Origin: Thermoflexales bacterium
GTDB lineage: Bacteria; Chloroflexota; Anaerolineae; Fen-1058
Reading direction: 5' to 3'
Assembly: GCA_016931085.1 (NCBI GenBank)
Contig: JAFGFO010000053.1
Location: 1 to 14,968 of the forward strand
DNA length: 14,968 nt
Shown: in pieces, positions 5,845-12,643 of the stretch
Position numbering within the stretch: position 1 is the stretch's first letter
Layout of the letters: each line of letters opens with the position of its first letter
Made by a program: the position numbers and the translations under genes
The notes under the pieces: generated by a model
Seen by the model: the letters and a program-made list of their open reading frames with translations, nothing else
Told to the model about the DNA's origin: nothing
Databases searched by the model: none

Positions 5845-6591
5845 ATGCACATTCAGGTTCGCAATCTCAACGTGCGCTACAACGACCTCCAGGCGCTCAA
5901 GGATATCAACGTCGATATTCCTCGCAAGCAGATCACCGTCATCCTCGGCAATTCTGGCTGTGGCAAGACGACGCTGCTCAAGAGCATCAATCGCTTGCTC
6001 GACCTGACGGACAGCGCCAAGATTTCGGGCCAGGTCCTGATCGATGGCATCGACGTTTACGACCCGGGCGTGGACGTCACCGAGGTGCGGAAGAGAGCTG
6101 GCCTGCTTTCGCAACGGCCTTATCCCTTGCCCATGTCGATTTACGACAACGTGGCGTATGGCGCGCGTCTGCACGGTCTCAAGAAGGAGCTCAAGCTTGA
6201 TGCCCAGGTCCAACATTATCTGGAGATGGCCGGTTTGTGGGATGAGGTCAAGGACCGCCTGCACGCACCGGCGGGGGGCTTGTCGATTGGCCAGCAGCAA
6301 CGCTTGTGCCTGGCGCGTGGGTTGGCCGTGGAGCCCGAGATCTTGTTGGGGGATGAGCCTACCTCGGCGCTGGACCCGATCTCGGCTCAGCACATTGAGC
6401 GGCGCCTGCTCGATTTAAAGCGCGATTACACGGTCGTGTTGGTGACGCACATCTTGCGCCAGGCCAGGCGCCTGGCCGATTACGTGATCTATATGTACCT
6501 GGGAGAGGTGATTGAATGTGGCCCGGCGGGCGAGCTGCTTGCGCATCCCAAGGACGCTCGCACGCGAGCTTATATCGGCGGGGAGATATAG
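5845..6591 (+). CDS. pstB: Phosphate-type ABC transporter ATP-binding protein PstB
   Basis: ATPase that drives the importer from the cytoplasmic side. The 248-residue protein has Walker A GNSGCGKT (35-42), the PstB-specific Q-loop stretch LLSQRPYPLPMSIYDNVAYG, signature LSIGQQQR (LSGGQ variant with Ile for the first Gly), Walker B ILLGDEP with SALDP, and the switch histidine in VTHI. PstB proteins normally have FQxPNPFPMSIYDNVAYGxRLHG, so the match is close. AGGAG lies 7-9 nt before ATG 5845. No phoU follows: the next gene, 3 bp away, is on the other strand. With no room for a terminator, the transcript must run into antisense of the kinase genes or stop by another means. Confidence 0.93.
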   Translation: MHIQVRNLNVRYNDLQALKDINVDIPRKQITVILGNSGCGKTTLLKSINRLLDLTDSAKISGQVLIDGIDVYDPGVDVTEVRKRAGLLSQRPYPLPMSIYDNVAYGARLHGLKKELKLDAQVQHYLEMAGLWDEVKDRLHAPAGGLSIGQQQRLCLARGLAVEPEILLGDEPTSALDPISAQHIERRLLDLKRDYTVVLVTHILRQARRLADYVIYMYLGEVIECGPAGELLAHPKDARTRAYIGGEI

Positions 6592-6594
6592 GGG

Positions 6595-8010
6595 TTAACG
6601 CGGGAATGTAATCGTGAAGCTTGTCCCGCCGCGGTGGTCTAACTGGATCTGGCCGTCCAACTGTTCGGTCAAAAGGATGACGAGTTGCAGCCCAAGCGAC
6701 TGGGTGTTTCGAAAGTCCAACTCCGCCGGCAAGCCGATCCCATTATCGCTCACGACCATGCAGACCTCTTCGCCCGCTTGCCAAAGCTTCACCTCAACCT
6801 TTTTCTGTCTTTCTCTGTCTGTTTCTCTATCTGACTTGGGGAAGGCGTGCCTGAGGCTGTTTGAAATCAGCTCGTTGAGGATCAAGCCGCACGGCACGGC
6901 TGGGCCGATGCCCAGAAAAACATCGCTGCCTTCCACGTTCACTGTGATGGCGCTGACATCGGTCGATTGTGAATAAAGCAGACCGGCGGTCAGCGATTGC
7001 ACGTATTCGGCCAGGTCGATCCTGGCCATGTCCTGGGACTGGTAGAGTTGTTCGTGGGCCAGCGCCATCGACTGAACGCGATGGGTAGTGTTGCGCAGGG
7101 TGTCGATGACCTGTGCGTCATGGGTGTGATCGGCTTGCAAGCGGAGCAAGCTGACGATGATCTGCAAGTTGTTCTTGACCCGGTCGTGGATTTCCTTCAA
7201 CAACTCGTCTTTTTCCGCCAGCGAGGCTTGGATGCGTTCTTCGGCATGCTTGCGTTCGGTGATATCACGAACGATGAGCTGCACGTCCTCTTTCTCGCCC
7301 CAGGCCAGGTAGCCGGCGACCAGCTCGACCGGGACAAAGCGGCCGTCCAGGCGCGCCAACGTGCTTTCGATCTGCATGCTTGCGCCGCTGTGGACAGCGC
7401 CACTGTACACACTGGCAATAAACGTTGAGTATGCTTCGCGCTGCTCGGCCGCAATCAACTCGTGCAGCTTGCGGCCGGCAAGCTCGGTCTCGTTTGCCGC
7501 GCCGGCCAGCGCCAGCATGGCTGGATTGGCCAGCTCGATCGCGCCGCTGGCGCCCAGGATCAAGATGCCTTCCGGCGACAGCTCGACCAGTCGTTCGAAC
7601 CTGGCTCGCTCTGCCAGCAGTTGGCGATAGCGGTTCAGGCGTGTCACCGTGCTCACCCGAGCCCGCAATTCTGCACCGTCAAAGGGTTTGGTGATGAAAT
7701 CGTCGGCGCCGGCTTCCAGTCCTTGCAGGCGTGACTGGCGATCGCCCAGGGCTGTCACCAAGATGACCGGCACGTGTGCCAGGAGTGGGTCGGTCCGTAT
7801 GTGGCGACAGACCTCAAAGCCCGACATGCCTGGCATCATAACATCCAGCAGAATCAAGTCGGGTGCGAGTTGCCTGGCTATATCCAAGGCTTCTTGGCCA
7901 CTGCTGGCCGGGATCAAAGTGTATTTTGCCTGCCTCAGCAGTACGGCCACCATTTCGCGTGCGTCGTCGTCGTCGTCGACGATCAAGATAGTGCTCTTAC
8001 TACTTGTCAT
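6595..8010 (-). CDS. Histidine kinase: receiver - PAS - HisKA_2 type core
   Basis: A 471-residue soluble sensor kinase with an N-terminal receiver. The receiver (residues 7-125) has the acidic pocket DDDDD (12-16), phospho-acceptor Asp56 in LLDVMMP and Lys108 in TKPF. A PAS-like region (about 135-250) ends in the usual VRDITERKHAEERI. The kinase core is of the HisKA_2 kind: LLKEIHDRVKNNLQIIVSLL (270-289) with phospho-accepting His275; the more usual EIHHR reads EIHDR. The ATPase has LNELISNSLRHAF (378-390), DNGIG (422-426) and SLGLQLV. An acidic/basic low-complexity stretch SDRETDRERQKK (393-404) interrupts the ATPase. There is no membrane segment, so the signal is cytoplasmic. It is second in a two-gene operon, its ATG lying inside the end of the upstream kinase gene. 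Confidence 0.88.
   Translation of the reverse strand: MTSSKSTILIVDDDDDAREMVAVLLRQAKYTLIPASSGQEALDIARQLAPDLILLDVMMPGMSGFEVCRHIRTDPLLAHVPVILVTALGDRQSRLQGLEAGADDFITKPFDGAELRARVSTVTRLNRYRQLLAERARFERLVELSPEGILILGASGAIELANPAMLALAGAANETELAGRKLHELIAAEQREAYSTFIASVYSGAVHSGASMQIESTLARLDGRFVPVELVAGYLAWGEKEDVQLIVRDITERKHAEERIQASLAEKDELLKEIHDRVKNNLQIIVSLLRLQADHTHDAQVIDTLRNTTHRVQSMALAHEQLYQSQDMARIDLAEYVQSLTAGLLYSQSTDVSAITVNVEGSDVFLGIGPAVPCGLILNELISNSLRHAFPKSDRETDRERQKKVEVKLWQAGEEVCMVVSDNGIGLPAELDFRNTQSLGLQLVILLTEQLDGQIQLDHRGGTSFTITFPR
6801..6833. repeat. Pyrimidine-rich low-complexity stretch inside the kinase gene
   Basis: A run of TTTCTGTC, TTTCTCTGTC and TTTCTCTATC words on the plus strand codes, on the minus strand, for the charged insert at residues 393-404 of the kinase. 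It is likely a slippage-prone simple repeat in the ATPase domain. Confidence 0.6.
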
Positions 8011-9481
8011 GTGAGGCCGTATCCTCTTTCAGGGGCAGCACTATCTCCACGACGATGCCTGGCCCGTCGTCTCGATTGAAGGCCCGGCAGGTCCCGCCGA
8101 TGCTCCAGACTTGCGTGGCGACGATGGATAGCCCCAGGCCCATTCCCGCCACCTCGCCGCTTGAGAGCTTGTCGACCTGGTAATAGGGCCTCCAGATATG
8201 CGCCAGTTGTTCTGGCGGGAGTGTCAGGCCGTCGTCGCGGATTCGGATGCTGATTTGGTGAGGGGTGGGGCGGGCGATGTGGACCTGGACGCTAGGCGCT
8301 TGCATGGGGTGAAATTTGAGTGCGTTTTCCAGGATTTCCCATAGAATCAATTCGACGTTGTGCTGCGAGAGAGGCAGGCAGCCCTGGTCCAACTGGCCCT
8401 CACTCGAGACGCTGGCGCTCAGCGCCAGCTCGCCGCTGATGTGGGTCACGAGGGCTGGCAGCCTGGCCAGTTGGAATGCTTCGCCAGGCTGGCGAGCCAG
8501 GCTGGGTGCGTGCAGGTATTGCACGATGTCCTCGATTTCTTCACGGAGGCGTTCCACGCCTTTAAAAGCCTGTTGAAGGAAGGTGGCAATGGCCTCTTTG
8601 GACAGGCTGGCTGTCTGAGCGATGAGAAATTGCAGCCCGCTGTAGATGGGCACGAGCGGTGTGCGCAGCTTGTGGGCAATCATCGAGTGAAAGCGATTCA
8701 ACTCGTCCTGTAAGACTGTCCCGACTGTGATGTCGTGAAGGCGGATAACGCGCGCCTTTTCTTCACCCGGCACGTTGAGCACGTTGACCTGCAGCCACAG
8801 CGCCTTGGCCATCGGCGTCTCTGGGCGTACCAGGTAAAGCGGCCCCAGCTCATGGACGGGTGTCATCCCGTTCAACCAGCCTGTCCAGGCGGCCTGGGGC
8901 TCGCAGTGATAGTGCTTTTGGGCCAGTTCATAGAACGATGTGGCCGAGGCCTGGCTTTCTCTGCTCAGGTCGAGATAGGTCTGGGCTTGTGAGTTGGCGT
9001 AAGTGACGCGATCTTGTTCGTCGATCATCAAGTAGCCATCGGTGGCATGCTCGACTACCCATTCGAACTTGGCCCGCTCCGCCAACAGGCGACGGTAGCG
9101 GTTCAGGCGCGTCACGGTGTGCACCCGCGCTCGTAGCTCGGACTTGTCAAAGGGCTTGGTGATAAAATCGTCGGCGCCGGCTTCCAGCCCCTCCAGGCGT
9201 GATGGACGATCCCCCAGGGCTGTGATCAGGATGATTGGCACGTGCTCCAGAAGCGGGTTAGCTCGCAGGCGGCGGCAAGCCTCGAAGCCTGACATGATGG
9301 GCATCATGACGTCCAGCAGAATCAAGTCAGGTGTGAGCTGCTCGGCTTTGTCCAACGCCTCTTGGCCGTCGCCAGCCAGAACCAAGTGGTACTCTTCCCG
9401 TTGGAGCAGCATGGCCACCAGTTCGCGGGCGTCGTCGTCGTCGTCCACAATGAGAATGATGCTTTTTGTGTCAGTTGCCAT
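8000..9481 (-). CDS. Histidine kinase: receiver - PAS-like - HisKA - HATPase
   Basis: A 493-residue soluble kinase. The N-terminal receiver has DDDDD (13-17), Asp57 in LLDVMMP and Lys109 in TKPF, and is by eye about 70% identical to that of the next kinase, including the linker TVTRLNRYRRLLAERAKFE. A PAS-like segment (about 140-255) follows. The kinase core is classical HisKA: FHSMIAHKLRTPLVPIY (264-280) with phospho-accepting His270. The ATPase has WEILENALKF (Asn386), RDDGLT (415-420), in which the second glycine of the usual DxGxG is Thr, and GMGLGL (446-451). No membrane segment is seen. First gene of the pair; it overlaps the second by 11 bp. ATG 9481 lies in the palindrome TTGCCATGGCAA and has no ribosome site. 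Confidence 0.88.
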   Translation of the reverse strand: MATDTKSIILIVDDDDDARELVAMLLQREEYHLVLAGDGQEALDKAEQLTPDLILLDVMMPIMSGFEACRRLRANPLLEHVPIILITALGDRPSRLEGLEAGADDFITKPFDKSELRARVHTVTRLNRYRRLLAERAKFEWVVEHATDGYLMIDEQDRVTYANSQAQTYLDLSRESQASATSFYELAQKHYHCEPQAAWTGWLNGMTPVHELGPLYLVRPETPMAKALWLQVNVLNVPGEEKARVIRLHDITVGTVLQDELNRFHSMIAHKLRTPLVPIYSGLQFLIAQTASLSKEAIATFLQQAFKGVERLREEIEDIVQYLHAPSLARQPGEAFQLARLPALVTHISGELALSASVSSEGQLDQGCLPLSQHNVELILWEILENALKFHPMQAPSVQVHIARPTPHQISIRIRDDGLTLPPEQLAHIWRPYYQVDKLSSGEVAGMGLGLSIVATQVWSIGGTCRAFNRDDGPGIVVEIVLPLKEDTASHDK

Positions 9482-9507
9482 GGCAAATCAGAAAATCAGC
9501 AAATCAG
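9474..9507 (-). repeat. Palindrome over the kinase start plus AAATCAG tandem copies
   Basis: TTGCCATGGCAA (9474-9485) is a perfect 12-bp palindrome over the start codon. Next to it AAATCAG occurs three times with an 8-bp period (9485-9491, 9493-9499, 9501-9507), filling the place where a ribosome site would be. It could be an operator or a translation control element. Confidence 0.5.
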
Positions 9508-9527
9508 CCCAGCCTAATAGTCTGCTC

Positions 9528-9555
9528 ATGATAACACTTTGCTCAGAAACGTCAA
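9528..9555 (-). promoter_or_regulatory. Sigma70-type promoter of the kinase operon
   Basis: On the minus strand: -35 TTGACG (9555-9550), 16-bp spacer, -10 TATCAT (9533-9528). The leader to ATG 9481 would be about 40 nt. Confidence 0.65.
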
Positions 9556-9596
9556 TTTCTTGCAAGCTCAAGTGTGTGGCGAGTCCTCACGATGTG

Positions 9597-9605
9597 TGCT
9601 ATACT
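9597..9605 (+). promoter_or_regulatory. Extended -10 promoter of the PII-like/antiporter operon
   Basis: TGC-TATACT: an extended -10 with near-consensus hexamer at 9600-9605. The -35 area (about 9577-9582, TGGCGA) is poor, as is common for extended -10 promoters. The leader would be about 35 nt. It is divergent from the kinase promoter, with the two elements about 40 bp apart. Confidence 0.55.
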
Positions 9606-9645
9606 TGGGTGAGACCCTTTTCGAAAATGACATAAAGGAGGCAAC

Positions 9646-10011
9646 ATGTACCTGTTGGTTTGTGTACTGGATAATCCTTCACACCTGACGGCGGTGCTGG
9701 ATGGGTGGACGGATGCAGGGGTGATGGGTGTCACGGTGCTGGACAGCACGGGTGTCCAGCGCGTACGGCAGCGGATGGGCCAGGAATCTGTTCCCATGTT
9801 CATGGGGTTCAGCCGCCTGCTGCGCACCGACCAATACAGCCACAACACGCTGTTTGCTGTCGTGAAGGACATGGACACGATCGAGCGAGCTGTCGCCGCC
9901 ACCGAGGCCGTTACCGGTGACCTGGCCGGCCCGCACACCGGCATCTTGTTTGCGCTGCCGCTCGAAGCCGCCTGGGGCTTGCCCAAACAGCGGCCGGATA
10001 CAAACGAGTGA
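9646..10011 (+). CDS. Small PII-like (GlnB-fold) protein
   Basis: A 121-residue protein whose order of elements fits the ferredoxin-like beta-alpha-beta-beta-alpha-beta fold of PII proteins: strand YLLVCVL (2-8), helix HLTAVLDGWTDAGV (13-26), strand GVTVLDSTG (28-36), a long loop (37-66, where PII proteins carry the T-loop), strand TLFAVVKD (68-75), helix MDTIERAVAATEAVTGDL (76-93) and strand TGILFALPLEAAWGL (98-112). The classical GlnB signatures are absent, so it is not a nitrogen regulator by sequence; ligand and partner are unknown. It has the strong ribosome site AAAGGAGG and sits 9 bp before a cation antiporter gene, suggesting that it binds or regulates that transporter, as SbtB does for SbtA. 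Confidence 0.6.
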   Translation: MYLLVCVLDNPSHLTAVLDGWTDAGVMGVTVLDSTGVQRVRQRMGQESVPMFMGFSRLLRTDQYSHNTLFAVVKDMDTIERAVAATEAVTGDLAGPHTGILFALPLEAAWGLPKQRPDTNE

Positions 10012-10020
10012 GAGGGCGCT

Positions 10021-11016
10021 ATGGCCTGGATAATCTTTATCATCAGTTCTGCCATCATTGTGGCGGCCGCTATCAAGCTGGCTGAATATGGCGACGTGAT
10101 TGCCGTGCGCACGCGCCTGGGCGGGATGTTCGTCGGCGCGTTGTTGCTGGCGGGCGCCACCTCGCTGCCGGAGTTGGTCACGGCGATCAGCTCGATCCAA
10201 CAGACTGTGCCCAACCTGGCGGCCGGCAACTTTTTCGGCAGCAATATGATCAACATGTTTTTGCTGGCGGTGCTGGATTTGCTCAACCACCGCGCGCGCA
10301 TTCTGCGCCAGGTGGCCTTCACCCACGCCTTGACCGTCGCCTTGGCCAGCTTGTTGGCTGGCCTGGTCATATTTTTTGTGCTGGCCGACATCCCCGGGCA
10401 GGTGGGATGGGTCGGCCTGGACAGCCTCGTTGTGATGCTGGCCTACATCGGCGGCGTGTGGCTGATTCAACAACAGGGCCAGCAGTCGGGCGCTTCCATC
10501 GAGCCAGCCCAAGAAGCGCTCAGCGCTCGCGTGCCAAGTTTGAAGCAAGCCCTGTTGGGCTTTGGCGCGGCGGCGGCGGTGCTCATCATCGTCGTGCCTC
10601 ACATGGTCTCGTCCAGCGCCGAAATCGCCCAAATCACCGGCCTGGGCACAGGCTTTGTGGGGGCGGTGCTGGTGGCCTTTGTCACTTCGCTGCCCGAGCT
10701 GGTCGCCGCGTTGGCGGCGATTCGCCTGGGCGCGTTCGACATGGCCGTGGGTAATCTCTTTGGCAGCAATGTGTTCAACATGTTCGCGCTGGCCTTGGTG
10801 GACGTGTTTTATGTGCAGGGGCGCTTCCTGGGCGTGATCGATCCTACGTTTGCGCTGGTTGGCCTGCTTGGCTTGTTGTTGACCAACATGGCCTTGGTCG
10901 GCAACCTGGCTCGCCTGGAGCGGCGCTTTTTGTTCCTCGAGGTGGATGCGTTGTTGATCATACTCGTTTATCTGGCCGGTGTGTTCTTTTTGTATTCGCG
11001 TGGCCTTGGAATGTAG
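10021..11016 (+). CDS. Sodium/calcium (cation/Ca2+) exchanger, CaCA family
   Basis: An integral membrane antiporter of 331 residues with about ten hydrophobic segments. The two inverted alpha-repeats that hold the ions are both clear: AGATSLPELVTAISSI with AAGNFFGSNMINMF (44-59 and 67-80) and FVTSLPELVAALAAIR with AVGNLFGSNVFNMF (220-235 and 242-255). Glu51 and Glu226 are the conserved carboxylates. A short hydrophilic loop (about 150-173) separates the halves, as in YrbG-type bacterial members. In this family export of Ca2+ is driven by Na+ or H+; which ion is used here cannot be read. Ribosome site GAGAGG precedes ATG 10021. It is the second gene of an operon with the PII-like protein. Confidence 0.9.
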   Translation: MAWIIFIISSAIIVAAAIKLAEYGDVIAVRTRLGGMFVGALLLAGATSLPELVTAISSIQQTVPNLAAGNFFGSNMINMFLLAVLDLLNHRARILRQVAFTHALTVALASLLAGLVIFFVLADIPGQVGWVGLDSLVVMLAYIGGVWLIQQQGQQSGASIEPAQEALSARVPSLKQALLGFGAAAAVLIIVVPHMVSSSAEIAQITGLGTGFVGAVLVAFVTSLPELVAALAAIRLGAFDMAVGNLFGSNVFNMFALALVDVFYVQGRFLGVIDPTFALVGLLGLLLTNMALVGNLARLERRFLFLEVDALLIILVYLAGVFFLYSRGLGM

Positions 11017-11017
11017 A

Positions 11018-11100
11018 TCACGAATGTCGCCGAGTGACGAATGACACGGATCTGTCTAAATGTCGGCTTTTTCCTAAAGCCGGCATTCGTGACATTCGCA
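11018..11100. repeat. Copies of the dispersed CACGAATGACAC repeat
   Basis: ATCACGAAT, GTGACGAATGACACGGA (11034-11050) and ATTCGTGACATTCGCA (11085-11100) are variants of the repeat seen at 113-130 and 2333-2349, in both orientations around the hairpin at 11059-11087. Confidence 0.5.
11059..11087 (+). terminator. Hairpin after the antiporter gene
   Basis: Stem AATGTCGGCTTT / AAAGCCGGCATT, 12 bp with one G-T wobble, loop of 5 nt. No T-run follows, so it may be a weak terminator or part of the repeat around it. Confidence 0.45.
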
Positions 11101-11107
11101 TTTCTTT

Positions 11108-11142
11108 AGCTAAACTTGAGTTTCCCTTGAGCTAAACTTGAA
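11108..11142 (+). promoter_or_regulatory. Three CTTGA half-sites with exact 11-bp period (OmpR/PhoB-type site)
   Basis: CTTGAG (11115-11120), CTTGAG (11126-11131) and CTTGAA (11137-11142) are spaced 11 bp start to start; the longer word AGCTAAACTTGA is repeated at 11108-11119 and 11130-11141. OmpR/PhoB-family regulators bind tandem direct repeats with 11-bp steps. The last half-site overlaps the -35 position relative to a TATGAT -10 at 11164-11169, as expected for activation by this class. Confidence 0.55.
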
Positions 11143-11163
11143 GCAGGCCGCGCCGTTTTAGGC

Positions 11164-11169
11164 TATGAT
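11164..11169 (+). promoter_or_regulatory. Putative -10 box of the ATP-grasp ligase gene
   Basis: TATGAT, 30 nt before the ATG at 11199. There is no consensus -35; the CTTGA array occupies that place, which suggests an activator-dependent promoter. Confidence 0.45.
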
Positions 11170-11198
11170 AGGCATATCTTGTCTGAAAAGGAAATATC

Positions 11199-12269
11199 AT
11201 GCCAGTTCTTAATGGCGCCATGGCGGCTGGCGCTGAAGTGACTGATTTGTCTGTGCTGCTGCTGTACAACCTGGATCCGGCTTGGCTGGTCCACGAGATC
11301 GAGGAGGCGTTCCGGGATTTGCAGTGCCTCGTGTCGGCTTTGGAGGGGCAAGGACATCCTGTCGCGTTGGTGCCTATTTACGATGCTGATCTCGTCACGC
11401 CGCTCCACGATTACGATCCCCAAGACTATATCGTTCTCAACTGGTGCGAGGAGGTGCCCGGCCTGCCGCGCAGCTCGCCGCTGCCGGCCAAGGCGCTCGA
11501 GGCATTGAACTTTACCTATACCGGCTCGCCGCCAGGCGTCCTGGCGCTCAGTGAGGACAAGCGCCAGGTCAAAGAGATCCTGGCACACTATGACGTGCCC
11601 ACGCCTCGCTGGCGCGTCTATGAGCCGGGCGAGGCCACGGCCTTGACGGCGCTTGACGATTGGGATCGCTTCCCCGCCATCGTCAAGCCGGCTCTCGAGC
11701 ATTGCAGTTTTGGAATAACGCCCCAGTCGGTGGTCACGACGCCCGGTGAATTGCGCCAGCGGCTGAGCTATGTCTTTGACACCTTTCACCAACCGGCCTT
11801 GGTCGAGGACTATATTGCTGGCCGCGAGTTTCACGTTGGCCTGTGGGGCAACGGCACGGTCGAGATGCTGCCGCCGGTTGAGATCGACTTTTCAAAATTC
11901 AGCGATGTGCACGAACAGATTTGTTCGTATGACTTCAAGTTCAACCCCGGCTCGATTTACTTTAAAGAAATAGATTTGATGCTTGCTGATTTGAGCCAGG
12001 CTGAAGTAGACTTGTTGGAGCAATCCTCCCTGGCCGCTTATCGCGCCGTGGGCTGCCGTGACTATGCCCGGCTGGATGTGCGGCTGCAAGATGGCATTTT
12101 TCACGTGATCGATGTCAATCCCAATGCCTGCCTCGACGCGCACAGCAGCCTGGGTTACGCGGCCAGGCTGGCGGGTTACTCTTATGGCGCCTTGGGTAGC
12201 CGCCTGGTCAGGCTGGCCGCGGCGCGACATCCCATACTGGGGAACACAGACAGTACGCTACAAACCTGA
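11199..12269 (+). CDS. ATP-grasp ligase of the D-alanine--D-alanine ligase family
   Basis: A 356-residue ATP-dependent carboxylate-amine ligase. Visible ATP-grasp marks are LSEDKRQVKEILAHYDVPTP (117-136), the ATP-lysine in FPAIVKPA (Lys163), LVEDYIAGREFHVGLWGNG (201-219; Glu203 and Glu210), the YARLDVRLQDG strand (289-299; Asp293) and the metal site VIDVNPNACLD (303-313; Asp305, Asn307). True Ddl enzymes end with an EINTxPG-type motif; DVNPN is the form in many Ddl-like ligases of unknown substrate, so I do not assign ddl. The N-terminal 15 residues before LSVLLLYN are extra, and ATG 11220 (Met8) could be the real start, though AAGGAA lies before 11199. It is followed by a tiny membrane protein gene and a terminator. 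Confidence 0.8.
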   Translation: MPVLNGAMAAGAEVTDLSVLLLYNLDPAWLVHEIEEAFRDLQCLVSALEGQGHPVALVPIYDADLVTPLHDYDPQDYIVLNWCEEVPGLPRSSPLPAKALEALNFTYTGSPPGVLALSEDKRQVKEILAHYDVPTPRWRVYEPGEATALTALDDWDRFPAIVKPALEHCSFGITPQSVVTTPGELRQRLSYVFDTFHQPALVEDYIAGREFHVGLWGNGTVEMLPPVEIDFSKFSDVHEQICSYDFKFNPGSIYFKEIDLMLADLSQAEVDLLEQSSLAAYRAVGCRDYARLDVRLQDGIFHVIDVNPNACLDAHSSLGYAARLAGYSYGALGSRLVRLAAARHPILGNTDSTLQT

Positions 12270-12322
12270 AGCACGGCGTGTGTATCACGGCCGTCGGCTG
12301 AGACAAGTGCAGAGGGGATGGT

Positions 12323-12532
12323 ATGGACGGGTTTATGGCTGTGTTTCTGGCTTTGATTGTCGTGCTCGTGGTCCTGATCGTGGGAGGTGTTTTTTCCGAG
12401 CCGATTGCGGCCTGGCTGCGCCGCCGCTTCAACTGGTCGTATGAGGGGGACCAGTTTTTGATATTGGGACTGGTGATCTTGGTCGCGTTCACATCTGGCC
12501 TCGTCACCATGTACGTACTGCTCAGGCCATAA
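12323..12532 (+). CDS. Small membrane protein with two transmembrane helices
   Basis: A 69-residue protein I do not recognise. FMAVFLALIVVLVVLIVGGV (4-23) and FLILGLVILVAFTSGLVTMY (45-64) are two clear membrane helices joined by a positively charged loop WLRRRFNWSYEG. GAGGGG lies 5 nt before ATG 12323, which supports real translation. It begins 53 bp after the ATP-grasp gene and ends just before an intrinsic terminator, so it is probably the last gene of that transcript. It could be an accessory or a stress-induced miniprotein; nothing in the sequence decides this. Confidence 0.7.
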   Translation: MDGFMAVFLALIVVLVVLIVGGVFSEPIAAWLRRRFNWSYEGDQFLILGLVILVAFTSGLVTMYVLLRP

Positions 12533-12547
12533 GGCGTGTGCATCTTG

Positions 12548-12587
12548 AACCGAGTTTTTGCAAAGCAAAAACTCGGTTTCTGTTTTT
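12548..12587 (+). terminator. Strong Rho-independent terminator
   Basis: Perfect stem ACCGAGTTTTTGC / GCAAAAACTCGGT with an AAA loop (arms 12549-12561 and 12565-12577), extendable by one A-T pair, followed by the T-rich tail TTTCTGTTTTT. It closes the ligase/small membrane protein transcript before the two-component genes. Confidence 0.9.
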
Positions 12588-12592
12588 CACAC

Positions 12593-12621
12593 TTGCCTCC
12601 TTGGCATCTTTGCGTTAAAAT
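12593..12621 (+). promoter_or_regulatory. Probable promoter of the response regulator operon
   Basis: TTGCCT (12593-12598), 17-bp spacer, TAAAAT (12616-12621). The leader would be about 16 nt. The region also resembles the degenerate repeat words found elsewhere (CTTGGCATCTTTGCG), so the match might be by chance. Confidence 0.4.
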
Positions 12622-12643
12622 TAGTCATACAAGGTAGATCTGC

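Noticed and set aside
6595..9481. Phosphate two-component system (PhoR) for the neighbouring pst operon
   Set aside because: Both kinases are soluble with a front receiver, lack membrane helices and run in the opposite direction; nothing but proximity links them to phosphate.
9679..10632. Two long minus-strand open frames opposite the PII-like gene and the antiporter
   Set aside because: They lack ribosome sites and domains, and the plus strand carries a complete CaCA exchanger with both alpha-repeats.
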